A DNA stretch of 33,220 nt from CAZZIZ01 sp964654535 (lineage in GTDB: Bacteria > Bacteroidota > Bacteroidia > Chitinophagales > UBA2359). Position 1 is the stretch's first letter. Each line of letters starts with the position of its first letter. Both the position numbers and the translations under genes were made by a program. Location: NCBI GenBank assembly GCA_964654535.1, contig CAZZIZ010000014.1, positions 1 through 33,220 of the forward strand. The letters are read 5' to 3'. The notes beneath the pieces are model-generated. The model did no database searches and was not told the origin of the DNA. It saw only the letters and a program-made list of their open reading frames with translations. Below are positions 16,486 through 25,134 of this stretch, in pieces.

Positions 16486-16505
16486 GCCATCTCTTTCGAG
16501 ATGGC
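16486..16505 (-). terminator. Rho-independent terminator of mdh
   Basis: The minus strand reads an 8-bp stem GCCATCTC / GAGATGGC with a GAAA loop, followed by TTTTTTATTT. It lies 20 bases after the mdh stop codon. Stem arms are 16486-16493 and 16498-16505. Confidence 0.88.
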
Positions 16506-16525
16506 TTCTGTTAGATAGTCGCAGA

Positions 16526-17524
16526 CTATTTCTTTTTCGTTGCTTTTTTCTTTGTTGTTTTCTTCTTCGTCGCTTTCTTTTTCTTCTTTCCAACGATGCC
16601 AGAGTTATCCAACTTTTTCATTACCGCGCGTACGTGAGAAGCAGAAGTCTTAAGCATCTTTTTCTCGCTAGCGTTCAACTTAACTTCTATGATTTTCTCT
16701 ACACCCTTTTTACCGAGGATTACAGGAACACCCAAGAAAATATTTTTCAAACCGTACTCACCATCTAACCAAACGCAGCAAGGGAAAATTCTTTTCTCAT
16801 CCTTGCAAATCGCCTCAGCCATTTGCGCAGCTGCAGCACCTGGTGCGTACCAAGCTGAAGTACCCATTAGTTTTACCAATTCTCCTCCACCAGTTTTTGT
16901 TCTTTGTACGATTTCAGCTAATCGTTTCTTACCAATCAACTCCGTAACCGGAATACCAGCAACAGTTGTGTAACGTGGTAGTGGCACCATCGTATCTCCG
17001 TGACCACCCATTAGTAATGCAGAAATATCCTTTGGCGAAGTTCCTAGTTCCATGGCAATGAAACTTCTGTAACGCGCCGTATCCAAAATACCCGCCATTC
17101 CCATAACTCTAGTACGTGGGAATTTAGAAGTTAAGTACGCGCAGTAAGTCATTACATCAAGCGGATTAGCCACAACAATAATGACTGCTTTAGGCGAATA
17201 CTTTTTTACGTTTTCAGTTACGCTTTTTACGATACCCGCGTTGATGGTAATCAAATCATCGCGACTCATGCCCGGCTTACGCGGCACTCCTGATGTAATT
17301 ATTACCACATCAGAATTTTTTGTAGCACGATAATTATTCGTCACACCCTTGATCATGGTGCTATAAGAATTGATTGGAGACGCCTCCCACATGTCCAGTG
17401 ATTTCCCTTCGGAAACACCTTTCTTGATGTCTAATAAGACAACTTCCTTCAAAAAGTCTTTTTCGGCCAACACGTTCGCGCAGGTAGCTCCAACGTTCCC
17501 AGCCCCAATAACTGATACTTTCAT
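16526..17524 (-). CDS. mdh: Malate dehydrogenase with Lys-rich C-terminal tail
   Basis: NAD-dependent enzyme of the TCA cycle, LDH/MDH family, 332 residues. GAGNVGA (7-13) is the NAD-binding loop; GVPRKPGMSRDDL holds the Arg that favours malate over lactate; ANPLDVM and the catalytic-His segment GGHGDTMVPLPRY follow. The normal MDH fold ends near residue 310 (VRAVMKKLDNSGIV). After it comes a tail of about 21 residues made almost only of Lys, Thr and Ala (GKKKKKATKKKTTKKKATKK), which MDH does not normally carry. The tail is in frame and closed by a stop followed by a good terminator. ATG start; the promoter is at 17544-17571. Confidence 0.95.
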   Translation of the reverse strand: MKVSVIGAGNVGATCANVLAEKDFLKEVVLLDIKKGVSEGKSLDMWEASPINSYSTMIKGVTNNYRATKNSDVVIITSGVPRKPGMSRDDLITINAGIVKSVTENVKKYSPKAVIIVVANPLDVMTYCAYLTSKFPRTRVMGMAGILDTARYRSFIAMELGTSPKDISALLMGGHGDTMVPLPRYTTVAGIPVTELIGKKRLAEIVQRTKTGGGELVKLMGTSAWYAPGAAAAQMAEAICKDEKRIFPCCVWLDGEYGLKNIFLGVPVILGKKGVEKIIEVKLNASEKKMLKTSASHVRAVMKKLDNSGIVGKKKKKATKKKTTKKKATKKK

Positions 17525-17543
17525 TGTTTTTTTAAATTTTCCG

Positions 17544-17571
17544 CAAATATAGATACAAATTGGATTTTCAA
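17544..17571 (-). promoter_or_regulatory. Promoter of mdh
   Basis: On the minus strand, TTG at 17569-17571, a 17-base spacer, and TATATTTG at 17544-17551. This matches the Bacteroidota TTG/TAnnTTTG pattern; the start codon lies 20 bases downstream. Confidence 0.7.
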
Positions 17572-17648
17572 TTTTTGTCAGATTTGAGCCCTTCGGGCCG
17601 TCTCATTTTTTGGTATCTTGACACTAGAGAAATAAGTATAGCCAGTAT

Positions 17649-19883
17649 ATGAGAGCGATAGTCACCTTTTTAGTAATTCTACTTGCCACGAGCCAAATCG
17701 GTTTTAGTCAGAACTTCTGTGGTACAATAATGAGCGAGGAGCATAAAACCTGGTTGAGCGAGCATCAGCAAAACCCTCAGCCGCTTACCAAAACCTTTGA
17801 TCAAGTAGTAAACTTGCCTATCAAGTTTCATATTCTCGGCCGAAACGACGGTACTGGCTATTTCAGTGAGCGCAATTTGTTCGTTATGATGTGCAAGCTG
17901 AATGATGACTTTTGGAGAACCAACATGCAGTTCCACATTTCTGGTGAGATCAATTACATAAACAATACGGCTTGGTTCGACCACGATTCCTTCGGCCCTG
18001 GTTCGCAGATGATAAATGAGAGCAATGTTGATGGTCTCATCAATGTTTATATGGTCGACAATCCAGTCGGCAACTGTGGTTATTTTTCTCCGGGCCCAGA
18101 TGGAATAGTTATGAACAATGCATGCACGGGTGCTAACTCTTCAACCTTGACTCACGAAGTAGGTCACTACTTAGCTATGCCCCACACTTTTTCAGGTTGG
18201 GAAGGTGGCACGCCAAGTGCAAACCGTCAAGAACGTGTTTTAAGAAATGCTCCCAATGCAAACTGCGACAGCTCCAATGCTGGAGATGGTTTTTGTGACA
18301 CGCACGCAGATTACGTAGCCGTTAGATGGTCGTGTCCTTACGAGATAGAGTTAAAAGATCCGGATGATGTTGAATTGGTAGTTGATGAAACCCTCTTTAT
18401 GTCTTACTCATTTGACGGTTGTGCAACTAGATTTAGCCCGATGCAGGTAGATGCAATGGCGGCCTTCATAGAAGACTTTAGACCTTACTTGTTGGATAAC
18501 GCTGTTGTGGTAGAGGAAACCGATTTAGCAAGACCTATTCCTGTATATCCAAACAATAATGCCACGGTCCCAAGTAACAATGTCAGAATACAATGGACTG
18601 CTATTGAGGGTGCAACTCAATACCACCTTGAGTTACGAAGTCCTTCGATAGACTACAAAGAGTTTTTTACTGTATCTGGCAATAACCTAACGGTAAACCT
18701 CGAGTCAGGCTTTACTTACTTCTGGACGGTATCGGCGCAGTCTACAGGCAACTACTGCTCAGGATCTGTAAACCAGTTTAGGTTTTTAACCACCGATCCT
18801 GATGATATTTTCGTAACCTCTATTTCTGCAGAATCACCTACTTGTTCTGGAGATGCAGACGGATCTGTGACAGTTGTTTTTAACGATGGTAGTTCAGAAA
18901 CGCTGGATAACTTGACGGCAGGTCAATACGAGTTGAGCAAGGAAAATGGGGAAGGTGAAACGATTCCATTCGAGTTTAGAATATCTGACCCTGAACCAAT
19001 AGAAGGAAGAATAGAGCAGTTGGCAAATGGCAATATGGTTCTACGTTCCGCTCAGGGAGGAACACCGCCTTATAGCTACAGTTGGAACAATGAAATTGAG
19101 GGAAGAGAAGTTGCGAACCTTCCAGGCGGCGATCACTTTCTTAGAATAACGGATAGCAATGGTTGTTTTGTGGAATTACCATTTGGCTTAATTCGCCCTG
19201 AGGTCAATGTATCTGACATTTCTTGTGGCGGTCCGGACGATTCGGGTAGAATCGATTTATTGAGCATTGTAGGAGGAGAAGAACTCGATTATAAGCTTAC
19301 GAAGAACTTAGATCCCGTACCAGATTGGACCGCACTTACGCCAGGAGAGTATGTACTCACCATCGACGACGGTTCACCAGTTGGTCTACAGTTTGAATAC
19401 TACATAGTTCAGACACCAGAGATAGAAGCTACAGTAAACATTTCTGCAAATGATGCAGCCGTAGATATTACAGTTGGTGCAGAACCATTTTTAGTGGTTT
19501 GGTCTAATGGTGTTAGCCACGAGGATCAGGTAAGCGATCTAAACAGTGGTGACTACTGGGTTTATATTGAAGACGCTACAGGTTGTTCTACTCAGCTAAA
19601 CTTTACAGTAACGACTAGTGGTATTAGTGAAGCGAGCACCTTGGGTTATTCACTATTTCCGAATCCGAGTAGTTCCGGCATAGTTACCTTAAGCGTACCA
19701 AGCGATCAGAACTTAGAGTCAGTACGCATTTACGCTGCCGATGGTAGACTGCAAGAAGTTTTACCCGCTGCCGAAAGCGGCTCAAAGTTGGGTATAGACG
19801 TTTCGAATTATGCGAAAGGAGTTTATTTGCTCCAAATACAAAGCGGAGATGAGGCTTCTTTTATGAAGCTTATGGTTCGATAA
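17649..19883 (+). CDS. Secreted M43-type zinc metallopeptidase with T9SS sorting domain
   Basis: Exported protein of 744 residues. Residues 1-20 are a signal peptide (MRAIVTFLVILLATSQIGFS). The peptidase domain, about 50-275, holds LTHEVGHYLAMPHTF with zinc ligands His169, His173 and His179 and catalytic Glu170; GDGFCDT and the Met-turn FMSYSFDGC complete the M43 (pappalysin/cytophagalysin) pattern. The usual Gly three residues before the third His is Ala here. A fibronectin-like region (about 300-380) and SprB-like repeats follow (GGTPPYSYSWNN ... GDHFLRITDSNGC and FLVVWSNG ... GDYWVYIEDATGC). The C-terminus is a type A sorting domain (YSLFPNPSSSGIVTLSV ... YAKGVYLLQIQSG). Predicted to be a surface-attached or released protease. 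ATG start. Confidence 0.92.
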   Translation: MRAIVTFLVILLATSQIGFSQNFCGTIMSEEHKTWLSEHQQNPQPLTKTFDQVVNLPIKFHILGRNDGTGYFSERNLFVMMCKLNDDFWRTNMQFHISGEINYINNTAWFDHDSFGPGSQMINESNVDGLINVYMVDNPVGNCGYFSPGPDGIVMNNACTGANSSTLTHEVGHYLAMPHTFSGWEGGTPSANRQERVLRNAPNANCDSSNAGDGFCDTHADYVAVRWSCPYEIELKDPDDVELVVDETLFMSYSFDGCATRFSPMQVDAMAAFIEDFRPYLLDNAVVVEETDLARPIPVYPNNNATVPSNNVRIQWTAIEGATQYHLELRSPSIDYKEFFTVSGNNLTVNLESGFTYFWTVSAQSTGNYCSGSVNQFRFLTTDPDDIFVTSISAESPTCSGDADGSVTVVFNDGSSETLDNLTAGQYELSKENGEGETIPFEFRISDPEPIEGRIEQLANGNMVLRSAQGGTPPYSYSWNNEIEGREVANLPGGDHFLRITDSNGCFVELPFGLIRPEVNVSDISCGGPDDSGRIDLLSIVGGEELDYKLTKNLDPVPDWTALTPGEYVLTIDDGSPVGLQFEYYIVQTPEIEATVNISANDAAVDITVGAEPFLVVWSNGVSHEDQVSDLNSGDYWVYIEDATGCSTQLNFTVTTSGISEASTLGYSLFPNPSSSGIVTLSVPSDQNLESVRIYAADGRLQEVLPAAESGSKLGIDVSNYAKGVYLLQIQSGDEASFMKLMVR

Positions 19884-20097
19884 AAACTTAGCTTAAATAT
19901 TCTTTGGCCAGCAACAGGCTATCCTCTTGTACTCGGCACGTCTGCGCTTTGTTCGGCATAGTCGCAGTGGCGTATTCCCTAGACGGTCATCCACCCCTGC
20001 TCCTTGCCTCACGAAAGCGCAACCGCACCTCATACCGCTTCTATCCTGGCTGGAGCCCGCCCGCAATTCATTACTAACAAGTTTAATCTAAATCAAC
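19884..20097. other. Intergenic region with degenerate repeat remnants
   Basis: No gene seen. A stretch near 19904-19916 shares GCCAGCAACAGG with the stem-2 arm of copy A. At 19969-20050 a sequence opens GGCGTATTCCC, continues with CGGTCATCC and ends ACCGCTTCTATCC. These resemble the opening, core and closing segments of the interspersed repeat, so this is probably an eroded copy in plus orientation following the peptidase gene. Confidence 0.35.
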
Positions 20098-20272
20098 GCG
20101 TGAGGGATAGGAGGTATGCGACCAGAGGGAGCAGTCTCCTTTGTTGAGTCAGCTAATCTTTACCGCCTTAGCGGTAGAGAGATTTGCTTTGACGAAACAA
20201 GATGGAGACCGAAGCGAAGCGGAGTACCGGATAGCCCGACCCCACTTGCTTTAGCAGAAGTGGGGGCACGCC
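20098..20272 (-). repeat. Structured interspersed repeat, copy B
   Basis: 175 bases in the orientation of tilS; on the minus strand it starts eight bases after the tilS stop. It opens GGCGTGCCCCC and closes CTATCCCTCACGC. Hairpin 1 spans 20240-20265 and its right side runs into the core GGGTCGGGCT (20233-20242). Stem 2 pairs about 20131-20146 with 20191-20210. The capping hairpin 20161-20176 has the 6-bp stem TACCGC / GCGGTA. Confidence 0.88.
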
Positions 20273-20279
20273 AAAAAAA

Positions 20280-21629
20280 TTATTTACTCCAAGCAATTCG
20301 CAAAATAGTTTTTGTGCTATCGGTAATTTTGAAACGATCGTCCAGTCTTTGTCCCACCAACCATAACACGCGTCCCTTAGCATCAACCAAAACGCTGCTT
20401 TGTTCTTTTTCTACTTGGCTAAACTTTTGGTCCTTGAAATACTTGGACAACTTTTTCTTTCCGACTTGATTGGAGTTGGGTTTTTTCAGACCCAATGGAT
20501 AAAAGTAGTCCCCGTTTTTTTGTGGACGCCAGCTCAATGGAAAAACAAGTTTTGCTTTGTCTACGAAGGCTAGGTTTTCATCCTTATTCTTAACGGACTC
20601 CTTCGCCATTTCTTCTTGCAGCTTTAAGCGCCCCCTGAGAGACTGAACCTGCTCATCGCTTTCAGTAATTAGCACCACACTTTGCTTCTCTTGACCAGTT
20701 TCCATAATGGTCAGCACATTGCGCTCGCGCATCAGTCGATGCGTATCAGATAGATAGTGCTTCCCCGATTGCCCATCTACTGTTTCGCCTATCTGTTGCA
20801 CTTGTTTACCATTAAAACCATATGGTTTTAGGAGTTCGTAAAGCAACAATTCGCGAGCAGGATGATTGTTGAGTAGACCGACGTTTAAGTGCACCAATCC
20901 GTTTTCTGTTCGAATACATTTCTTTTTCCAATTCTCGTAGGACTGATTTAGCAAGGACTCGCTTTGCTCTATTCGTCTCGCATAATCGGATAGCGCCTGA
21001 ACGCTTTGTGGATTCAGCTTTTCGAAATGCGGTAAGATCTCGTGGCGGATATAGTTGCGCTGGTATTTCGTGTCTTTATTTGACGCATCCTCGCGAAAGG
21101 GGACCTCGTTTTCTTTTAGGTATTGTTCGATCTCAGGTCTAGTAAAACAAAGTAAGGGCCGAATGAGCTTGTTACTTAACGAACGAATGCCGTGGGTTCC
21201 CGCAATACCCGTTCCGCGTATTAAGTTATTCAGTAGTGTCTCGGCTAGATCATTCTTATGGTGAGCGGTTGCTACTAAATCAAAGTACATTTCTTTACGC
21301 ATTTCCTCGAACCACTCGTATCGTTCTTGACGAGCAATCATTTGGGTTGAAGCTCCTTTGAGGTCTCGCTTTATCTGCGCTATGGGTATTTCCTTTATGT
21401 AAATTGGAATACCGGCTTGTTCACAGAAATCTCTAATAAAAGCTTCCTCTTCGTCAGCTTCTTTACGCAATTTGAAATTGCAATGAGCTACTCCTATGGG
21501 CAGTTTATTGGCCAAACACAGATGCAACATAGCCATAGAATCACCTCCAGCACTAACGGCCAGGAGCAGTTTCTGGCCTGCCTTATAGTTGCAGCTTTTT
21601 TGTAAGTATTTTAGAAAGGAGCTTTTCAA
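20280..21629 (-). CDS. tilS: tRNA(Ile)-lysidine synthase
   Basis: Cytoplasmic N-type ATP pyrophosphatase that converts C34 of the CAU-anticodon isoleucine tRNA to lysidine. 449 residues: an N-terminal PP-loop domain (residues 24-220) with AVSAGGDSMAML, VAHCNFKLR, ATAHHKNDLAETLL, RGTGIAGTHGI and RPLL; a linker; then a C-terminal domain with FPLSWRPQKNGDYFYPLG and KKLSKYFKDQKF, as in TilS. The PP-loop reads SAGGDS rather than the usual SGGxDS. The start is TTG at 21627-21629, as the nearby ATG at 21634 is out of frame and closes after two codons. Essential in most bacteria. Divergent from pdhB. Confidence 0.95.
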   Translation of the reverse strand: MKSSFLKYLQKSCNYKAGQKLLLAVSAGGDSMAMLHLCLANKLPIGVAHCNFKLRKEADEEEAFIRDFCEQAGIPIYIKEIPIAQIKRDLKGASTQMIARQERYEWFEEMRKEMYFDLVATAHHKNDLAETLLNNLIRGTGIAGTHGIRSLSNKLIRPLLCFTRPEIEQYLKENEVPFREDASNKDTKYQRNYIRHEILPHFEKLNPQSVQALSDYARRIEQSESLLNQSYENWKKKCIRTENGLVHLNVGLLNNHPARELLLYELLKPYGFNGKQVQQIGETVDGQSGKHYLSDTHRLMRERNVLTIMETGQEKQSVVLITESDEQVQSLRGRLKLQEEMAKESVKNKDENLAFVDKAKLVFPLSWRPQKNGDYFYPLGLKKPNSNQVGKKKLSKYFKDQKFSQVEKEQSSVLVDAKGRVLWLVGQRLDDRFKITDSTKTILRIAWSK

Positions 21630-21649
21630 GGCATTTATGTATAGTTTTT

Positions 21650-21657
21650 CAAAGATA
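21650..21657 (-). promoter_or_regulatory. Promoter -7 box for tilS
   Basis: The minus strand reads TATCTTTG (TAnnTTTG), 20 bases before the TTG start. No clear -33 TTG. Confidence 0.45.
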
Positions 21658-21675
21658 AGCGCGATTTAGGAACCC

Positions 21676-21702
21676 TTTGAAACGTTGAAAAACTTAAATT
21701 TG
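21676..21702 (+). promoter_or_regulatory. Promoter of pdhB
   Basis: TTTG at 21676-21679, a 15-base spacer (shorter than usual), then TAAATTTG at 21695-21702. The -7 box is an exact TAnnTTTG match, 16 bases before the ATG. Confidence 0.5.
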
Positions 21703-21718
21703 CGAAAAATTAAGCAAG

Positions 21719-22702
21719 ATGCGTGAGATACAATTTAGAGATGCAGTTCGTGAGGCCATGGAAGAAGAAATGCGCCGCGACGAGCGTGTGTTTCTTATGG
21801 GAGAAGAAGTAGCGGAGTACAACGGTGCTTACAAGGCCAGTAAGGGTATGTTGGACGAGTTTGGTGCTAAGCGTGTTATCGATACACCGATTAGCGAACT
21901 TGGCTTTGCCGGCATTGGGGTAGGAGCTGCTATGAATGGCATTCGTCCTATCGTAGAGTTTATGACTTGGAACTTTGCAATTCTTGCTGCAGATCAAATT
22001 ATAAACTCAGCGGCAAAAATGCTGCAGATGTCTGGTGGTCAATATGGATGTCCTATAGTTTTTCGCGGACCGAACGGCAGTGCTGGTCAGTTGGCCGCAA
22101 CGCACTCGCAGAGTTTCGAATCAATGTATGCGAATGTACCTGGGTTGAAAGTTATTTCTGTTTCTAATCCTTACGATGCAAAGGGTCTTTTAAAATCCGC
22201 TATCCGCGATGACGACCCAGTTGTTTTTATGGAGTCTGAGGTGATGTACGGAGATGTAGGAGAAGTTCCTGCTGAAGAATATTTAATTCCGATCGGCGTA
22301 GCCGACGTGGTACGCGCGGGTACCGATGTTACCATTGTTTCCTTTAACAAAATGATGAAGGTCGCTAAGGGCGCCGCAGATGAACTTACGAAAGAAGGTA
22401 TCTCTGCCGAGGTTATTGACTTGCGTACGATTCGTCCTTTGGATTATGACACCATTATTAAGTCTGTTAAAAAGACCAATCGCTTAATTATTGTAGAAGA
22501 GACTTGGCCTCAAGGTGGTATAGCAGCGGACATTGGCTTTGTAGTGTCTAAGCGCGCCTTTGATTATTTGGATGCGCCAGTGGTGCGTATTTCGCCAGCT
22601 GACACCCCATTGGCCTATGCGCCAACACTTATAGATGAGTGGTTGCCAAATGTGGCGCGCACAGTGAAAGCGGCTAAAGAGTTGATGTACGTTAAATCGT
22701 AA
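21719..22702 (+). CDS. pdhB: Pyruvate dehydrogenase E1 component, beta subunit
   Basis: Subunit of the thiamine-diphosphate E1 enzyme that decarboxylates pyruvate and feeds acetyl groups to the dihydrolipoyl transacetylase. 327 residues, typical length. It begins MREIQFRDAVREAMEEEM, then GEEVAEYNGAYKASKGML, TPISELGFAGIGVGAAM, RGPNGSAGQLAATHSQSFE, VFMESEVMYG, and the C-terminal transketolase domain with EVIDLRTIRPLDYDTI and VEETWPQGG. The combination fits PdhB rather than a branched-chain E1 beta. The alpha subunit and E2 are not in the window, so the gene is monocistronic here. ATG start. Confidence 0.95.
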   Translation: MREIQFRDAVREAMEEEMRRDERVFLMGEEVAEYNGAYKASKGMLDEFGAKRVIDTPISELGFAGIGVGAAMNGIRPIVEFMTWNFAILAADQIINSAAKMLQMSGGQYGCPIVFRGPNGSAGQLAATHSQSFESMYANVPGLKVISVSNPYDAKGLLKSAIRDDDPVVFMESEVMYGDVGEVPAEEYLIPIGVADVVRAGTDVTIVSFNKMMKVAKGAADELTKEGISAEVIDLRTIRPLDYDTIIKSVKKTNRLIIVEETWPQGGIAADIGFVVSKRAFDYLDAPVVRISPADTPLAYAPTLIDEWLPNVARTVKAAKELMYVKS

Positions 22703-22721
22703 TAAGAAAAGCGCTAAGGAG

Positions 22722-23405
22722 CTAGTTCAATAGTTTCCTATAAAGAACAGCTAGCTTGTTTGGTGCCAGTCCCAACTGGTATAATGTAAATACCAAGATA
22801 TTTGATAGGTTGACTCTGACGTAAGAGTTGTGTTCATATTTACGTGAAGAGACTTTTATGCTTTTGGGTAAGACCTTAAAAGCGTATAGCTTCTTTGCAC
22901 GGCTTATAAAATCATAATCTTCCATAATGGAGTAGTCCTCTTTAAAGCCATTGAGCTCGTCGAAGACTGCTCTGCTCACAAACAAAGATTGATCTCCGCC
23001 TCGGCACCATAGAAAGGGCAAACGTGTAAAGAAGGAATTGACCCGCATAAATGGATTGCTCTTGTCAAACTTAAAACGATAGCAACCAACTTTGGTGTTT
23101 TCTTGATAGGCATCCCAGATTTCATCTAAGCAGCCCTTCGGTGGCATAGTGTCGGCGTGTACGAAGTACAGGACTTTACCTGTAGCAGCTTGTGCACCAG
23201 CATTCATTTGACGTGCGCGTCCTTTATCGCTGCTTAAAACATTCACGTCATATTCGGTTGCTTTGTTAACGGTATCGTCCGTGCTCCCGCCGTCTACGAC
23301 TATAATCTCGTGATTATAAGGATCACATTCTTGGCGAAAAAATGAAAGCAAATTGCCAATGCAGCCTGCCTCATTTAAAGTTGGTATTATAATGCTGATA
23401 TCCAT
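22722..23405 (-). CDS. Glycosyltransferase family 2 (TIGR04283-like)
   Basis: 227-residue GT-A glycosyltransferase. It begins SIIIPTLNEAGCIGNLL with VVDGGSTDDT (the nucleotide-binding strand), then SSDKGRARQMNAGA and FVHADTMPP (the DxD-like Ala-Asp), GGDQSLFVSRAVFDELNGF and EDYDFISRAKK. The RARQMNAGA segment marks the TIGR04283 group, named for arsenosugar biosynthesis; the real substrate in this organism is not indicated. Its ATG follows the stop codon of the BamA-like gene with zero spacing, so translation is probably coupled. Confidence 0.88.
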   Translation of the reverse strand: MDISIIIPTLNEAGCIGNLLSFFRQECDPYNHEIIVVDGGSTDDTVNKATEYDVNVLSSDKGRARQMNAGAQAATGKVLYFVHADTMPPKGCLDEIWDAYQENTKVGCYRFKFDKSNPFMRVNSFFTRLPFLWCRGGDQSLFVSRAVFDELNGFKEDYSIMEDYDFISRAKKLYAFKVLPKSIKVSSRKYEHNSYVRVNLSNILVFTLYQLGLAPNKLAVLYRKLLN

Positions 23406-24530
23406 TTAGAATGCCTCTCCAGCTATGAAATAAAATCCCCAGGAATCTTTTCCAAAAGCCACATCTAGGCGCAAATTTAAATTTTCTTTTTTATCGATGG
23501 CGAATCTAAGGCCTGTTCCAATATTTAAGTGCAAATTTTCCACAATATCCAATTGCTCATCGTACACTTTTCCAGTGCCTATAAATGCAACCATACCGAA
23601 CTTCTCCGCGTGCTTAAATTTGTTGCTTTCTTTAAACTGCCGACGGTATTCCGTTTGCGCATAAATGGCGTTATTATCTCTAAAGCGCCCATTGGTGAAT
23701 CCACGCAGTAATTTTCCGCCGCCCAAATCTGGTAAATAATTAAAAGGAACTTCACCTTGAGTTGTTTCGGAAACGAATTGAAAGGCTAGTACATTTCGCG
23801 GTTTCAATTCTACGTACTGCGCGTAAGAGAAAAATTGGCGGCTAAAATCAAAATCACTTCCTATTCCACTTCCCGACCATTTGGCTGACAGTTCAATTAG
23901 CTTTCCTTTGGAAGGTGCATGAACACCGTTTCGGGAATCCCAAAACAAGCCTGGGCCCAGAGCCACAAAGGTTCCTCCATCTATACCGGCAGGGCTTTCT
24001 AAGTTTAGTAAGCCGGTGGATTCCACATCTTTAATTTTGTTGACGTCGAAATTAAAGTTGAATCCGAAGTACAGATTGGGAACCACCCGGCGGTAAGCAT
24101 CGATGCTAACTCTGGTAAATCGGTTTCCATAAGTCTCTTCGGATTCGTCAAGTGATTCGTTTCCAATACCAAAGTAACGGTAGAAGTAGTCGTAAAAGCC
24201 AAACTCGCCCTTAGCATATATGCGGTCTTGATCCGCATAAATAGAAAACGGGAGATAAGAAAGAAACTGCTTATTCAAAGTATAGGCGACTCCTAACTGT
24301 AAAGAAGAAGAACGGTCTGTAGGTCGCTGTCCATATGCCTTAAAATTTTGGATTGCTACCCCACCGAAGCCCAAGCTTGTTTCAGGGAGAAACCAGAGGA
24401 GTGGCAGTACGATGGTATTCTTTTTGGGCTTAGCTGTCTCATCGGCCTGTACAGCTTCAGTGTCAACGGACAGGTCCTGTCCACACAAAAAAGCCGGAAA
24501 GAGCAGTAAAATGAATAATAGCGTTCGCAT
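23406..24530 (-). CDS. BamA/TamA-family outer-membrane barrel protein
   Basis: Outer-membrane beta-barrel of 374 residues (PF01103-like, surface antigen D15). I start at the ATG at 24528-24530: MRTLLFILLLFPAFLCGQ is a clean signal peptide, and the 12 codons upstream are not. No POTRA domain is seen; the barrel begins at about residue 40. Late strands include PFNYLPDLGGGKLLRGFTNGRFRD, with the L-R-G-F motif in place of VRGF, and the C-terminus ends in Phe (FYFIAGEAF), as outer-membrane barrels do. Function unknown, possibly lipid or protein insertion. It lies directly before the GT2 gene with no spacer. Confidence 0.86.
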   Translation of the reverse strand: MRTLLFILLLFPAFLCGQDLSVDTEAVQADETAKPKKNTIVLPLLWFLPETSLGFGGVAIQNFKAYGQRPTDRSSSLQLGVAYTLNKQFLSYLPFSIYADQDRIYAKGEFGFYDYFYRYFGIGNESLDESEETYGNRFTRVSIDAYRRVVPNLYFGFNFNFDVNKIKDVESTGLLNLESPAGIDGGTFVALGPGLFWDSRNGVHAPSKGKLIELSAKWSGSGIGSDFDFSRQFFSYAQYVELKPRNVLAFQFVSETTQGEVPFNYLPDLGGGKLLRGFTNGRFRDNNAIYAQTEYRRQFKESNKFKHAEKFGMVAFIGTGKVYDEQLDIVENLHLNIGTGLRFAIDKKENLNLRLDVAFGKDSWGFYFIAGEAF

Positions 24531-24589
24531 CCTTTTGCAAGTTAACAATGAACCAGTGAGATTCAATATGCGTTATATTTATAAGGTCG

Positions 24590-25018
24590 ATGGTAGACAA
24601 AAGAAAAATAGTGTTTTATGATGGCGAATGCAGGTTCTGCAGCGCTGTTGTCAATTTTATAATTGACAACAATTCGTCACACGACATATTCTTTGCAAGC
24701 CTTCAGTCAGATATAGGACAATTGACGCTTAAGGAGTTAGGAATGCCCTCCGACGAGTTGAGCACTATCATTTGCAAAATAGATGGTCGAACTCTAAAGA
24801 AGTCTTCGGCAGTTCTTGAAATAGCTAAATACTTAGACGGAGGTTATAAGCATCTTTCTAAACTGCTCATCATACCTCGTTTTATTCGCGATTTTGGATA
24901 CGATGTTATCGCCAAATTTCGATTTATGATAGGTGGTAGAACCGATAACTGCCGCGTCCCTAGTGCGGCGGATAGAGCCAGATATGTAGATTTCCCTCTT
25001 AATGAGGCGAATAGCTAA
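24590..25018 (+). CDS. DCC-family thiol-disulfide oxidoreductase-like protein (DUF393)
   Basis: 142-residue protein of the DUF393/DCC family. The signature is near the N-terminus: FYDGECRFCS (residues 9-18) holds a CxxC pair in the D-G-x-C-x-x-C pattern, followed by FASLQSD. The C-terminal half has helical segments (LLIIPRFIRDFGYDVIAKFRF) and ends near CRVPSAADRARYVDF. Members are often called thiol-disulfide oxidoreductases but their substrate is not established. ATG start at 24590; divergent from the BamA-like gene. Confidence 0.85.
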   Translation: MVDKRKIVFYDGECRFCSAVVNFIIDNNSSHDIFFASLQSDIGQLTLKELGMPSDELSTIICKIDGRTLKKSSAVLEIAKYLDGGYKHLSKLLIIPRFIRDFGYDVIAKFRFMIGGRTDNCRVPSAADRARYVDFPLNEANS

Positions 25019-25134
25019 GGCTATTCGACGAAACATGTCGTATTTGAACCACTGGCTCCGATAATCGAAGCAATCCGCCTGAATTCATTATCCAAAGCTT
25101 CGTAATATCGAGCTTGAACGATTGAATCGCGCCC

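Noticed and set aside
20116..20469. Plus-strand open frame across repeat copy B and the tilS 3' end
   Set aside because: Half of it is the repeat and half is antisense to the conserved tilS coding sequence.
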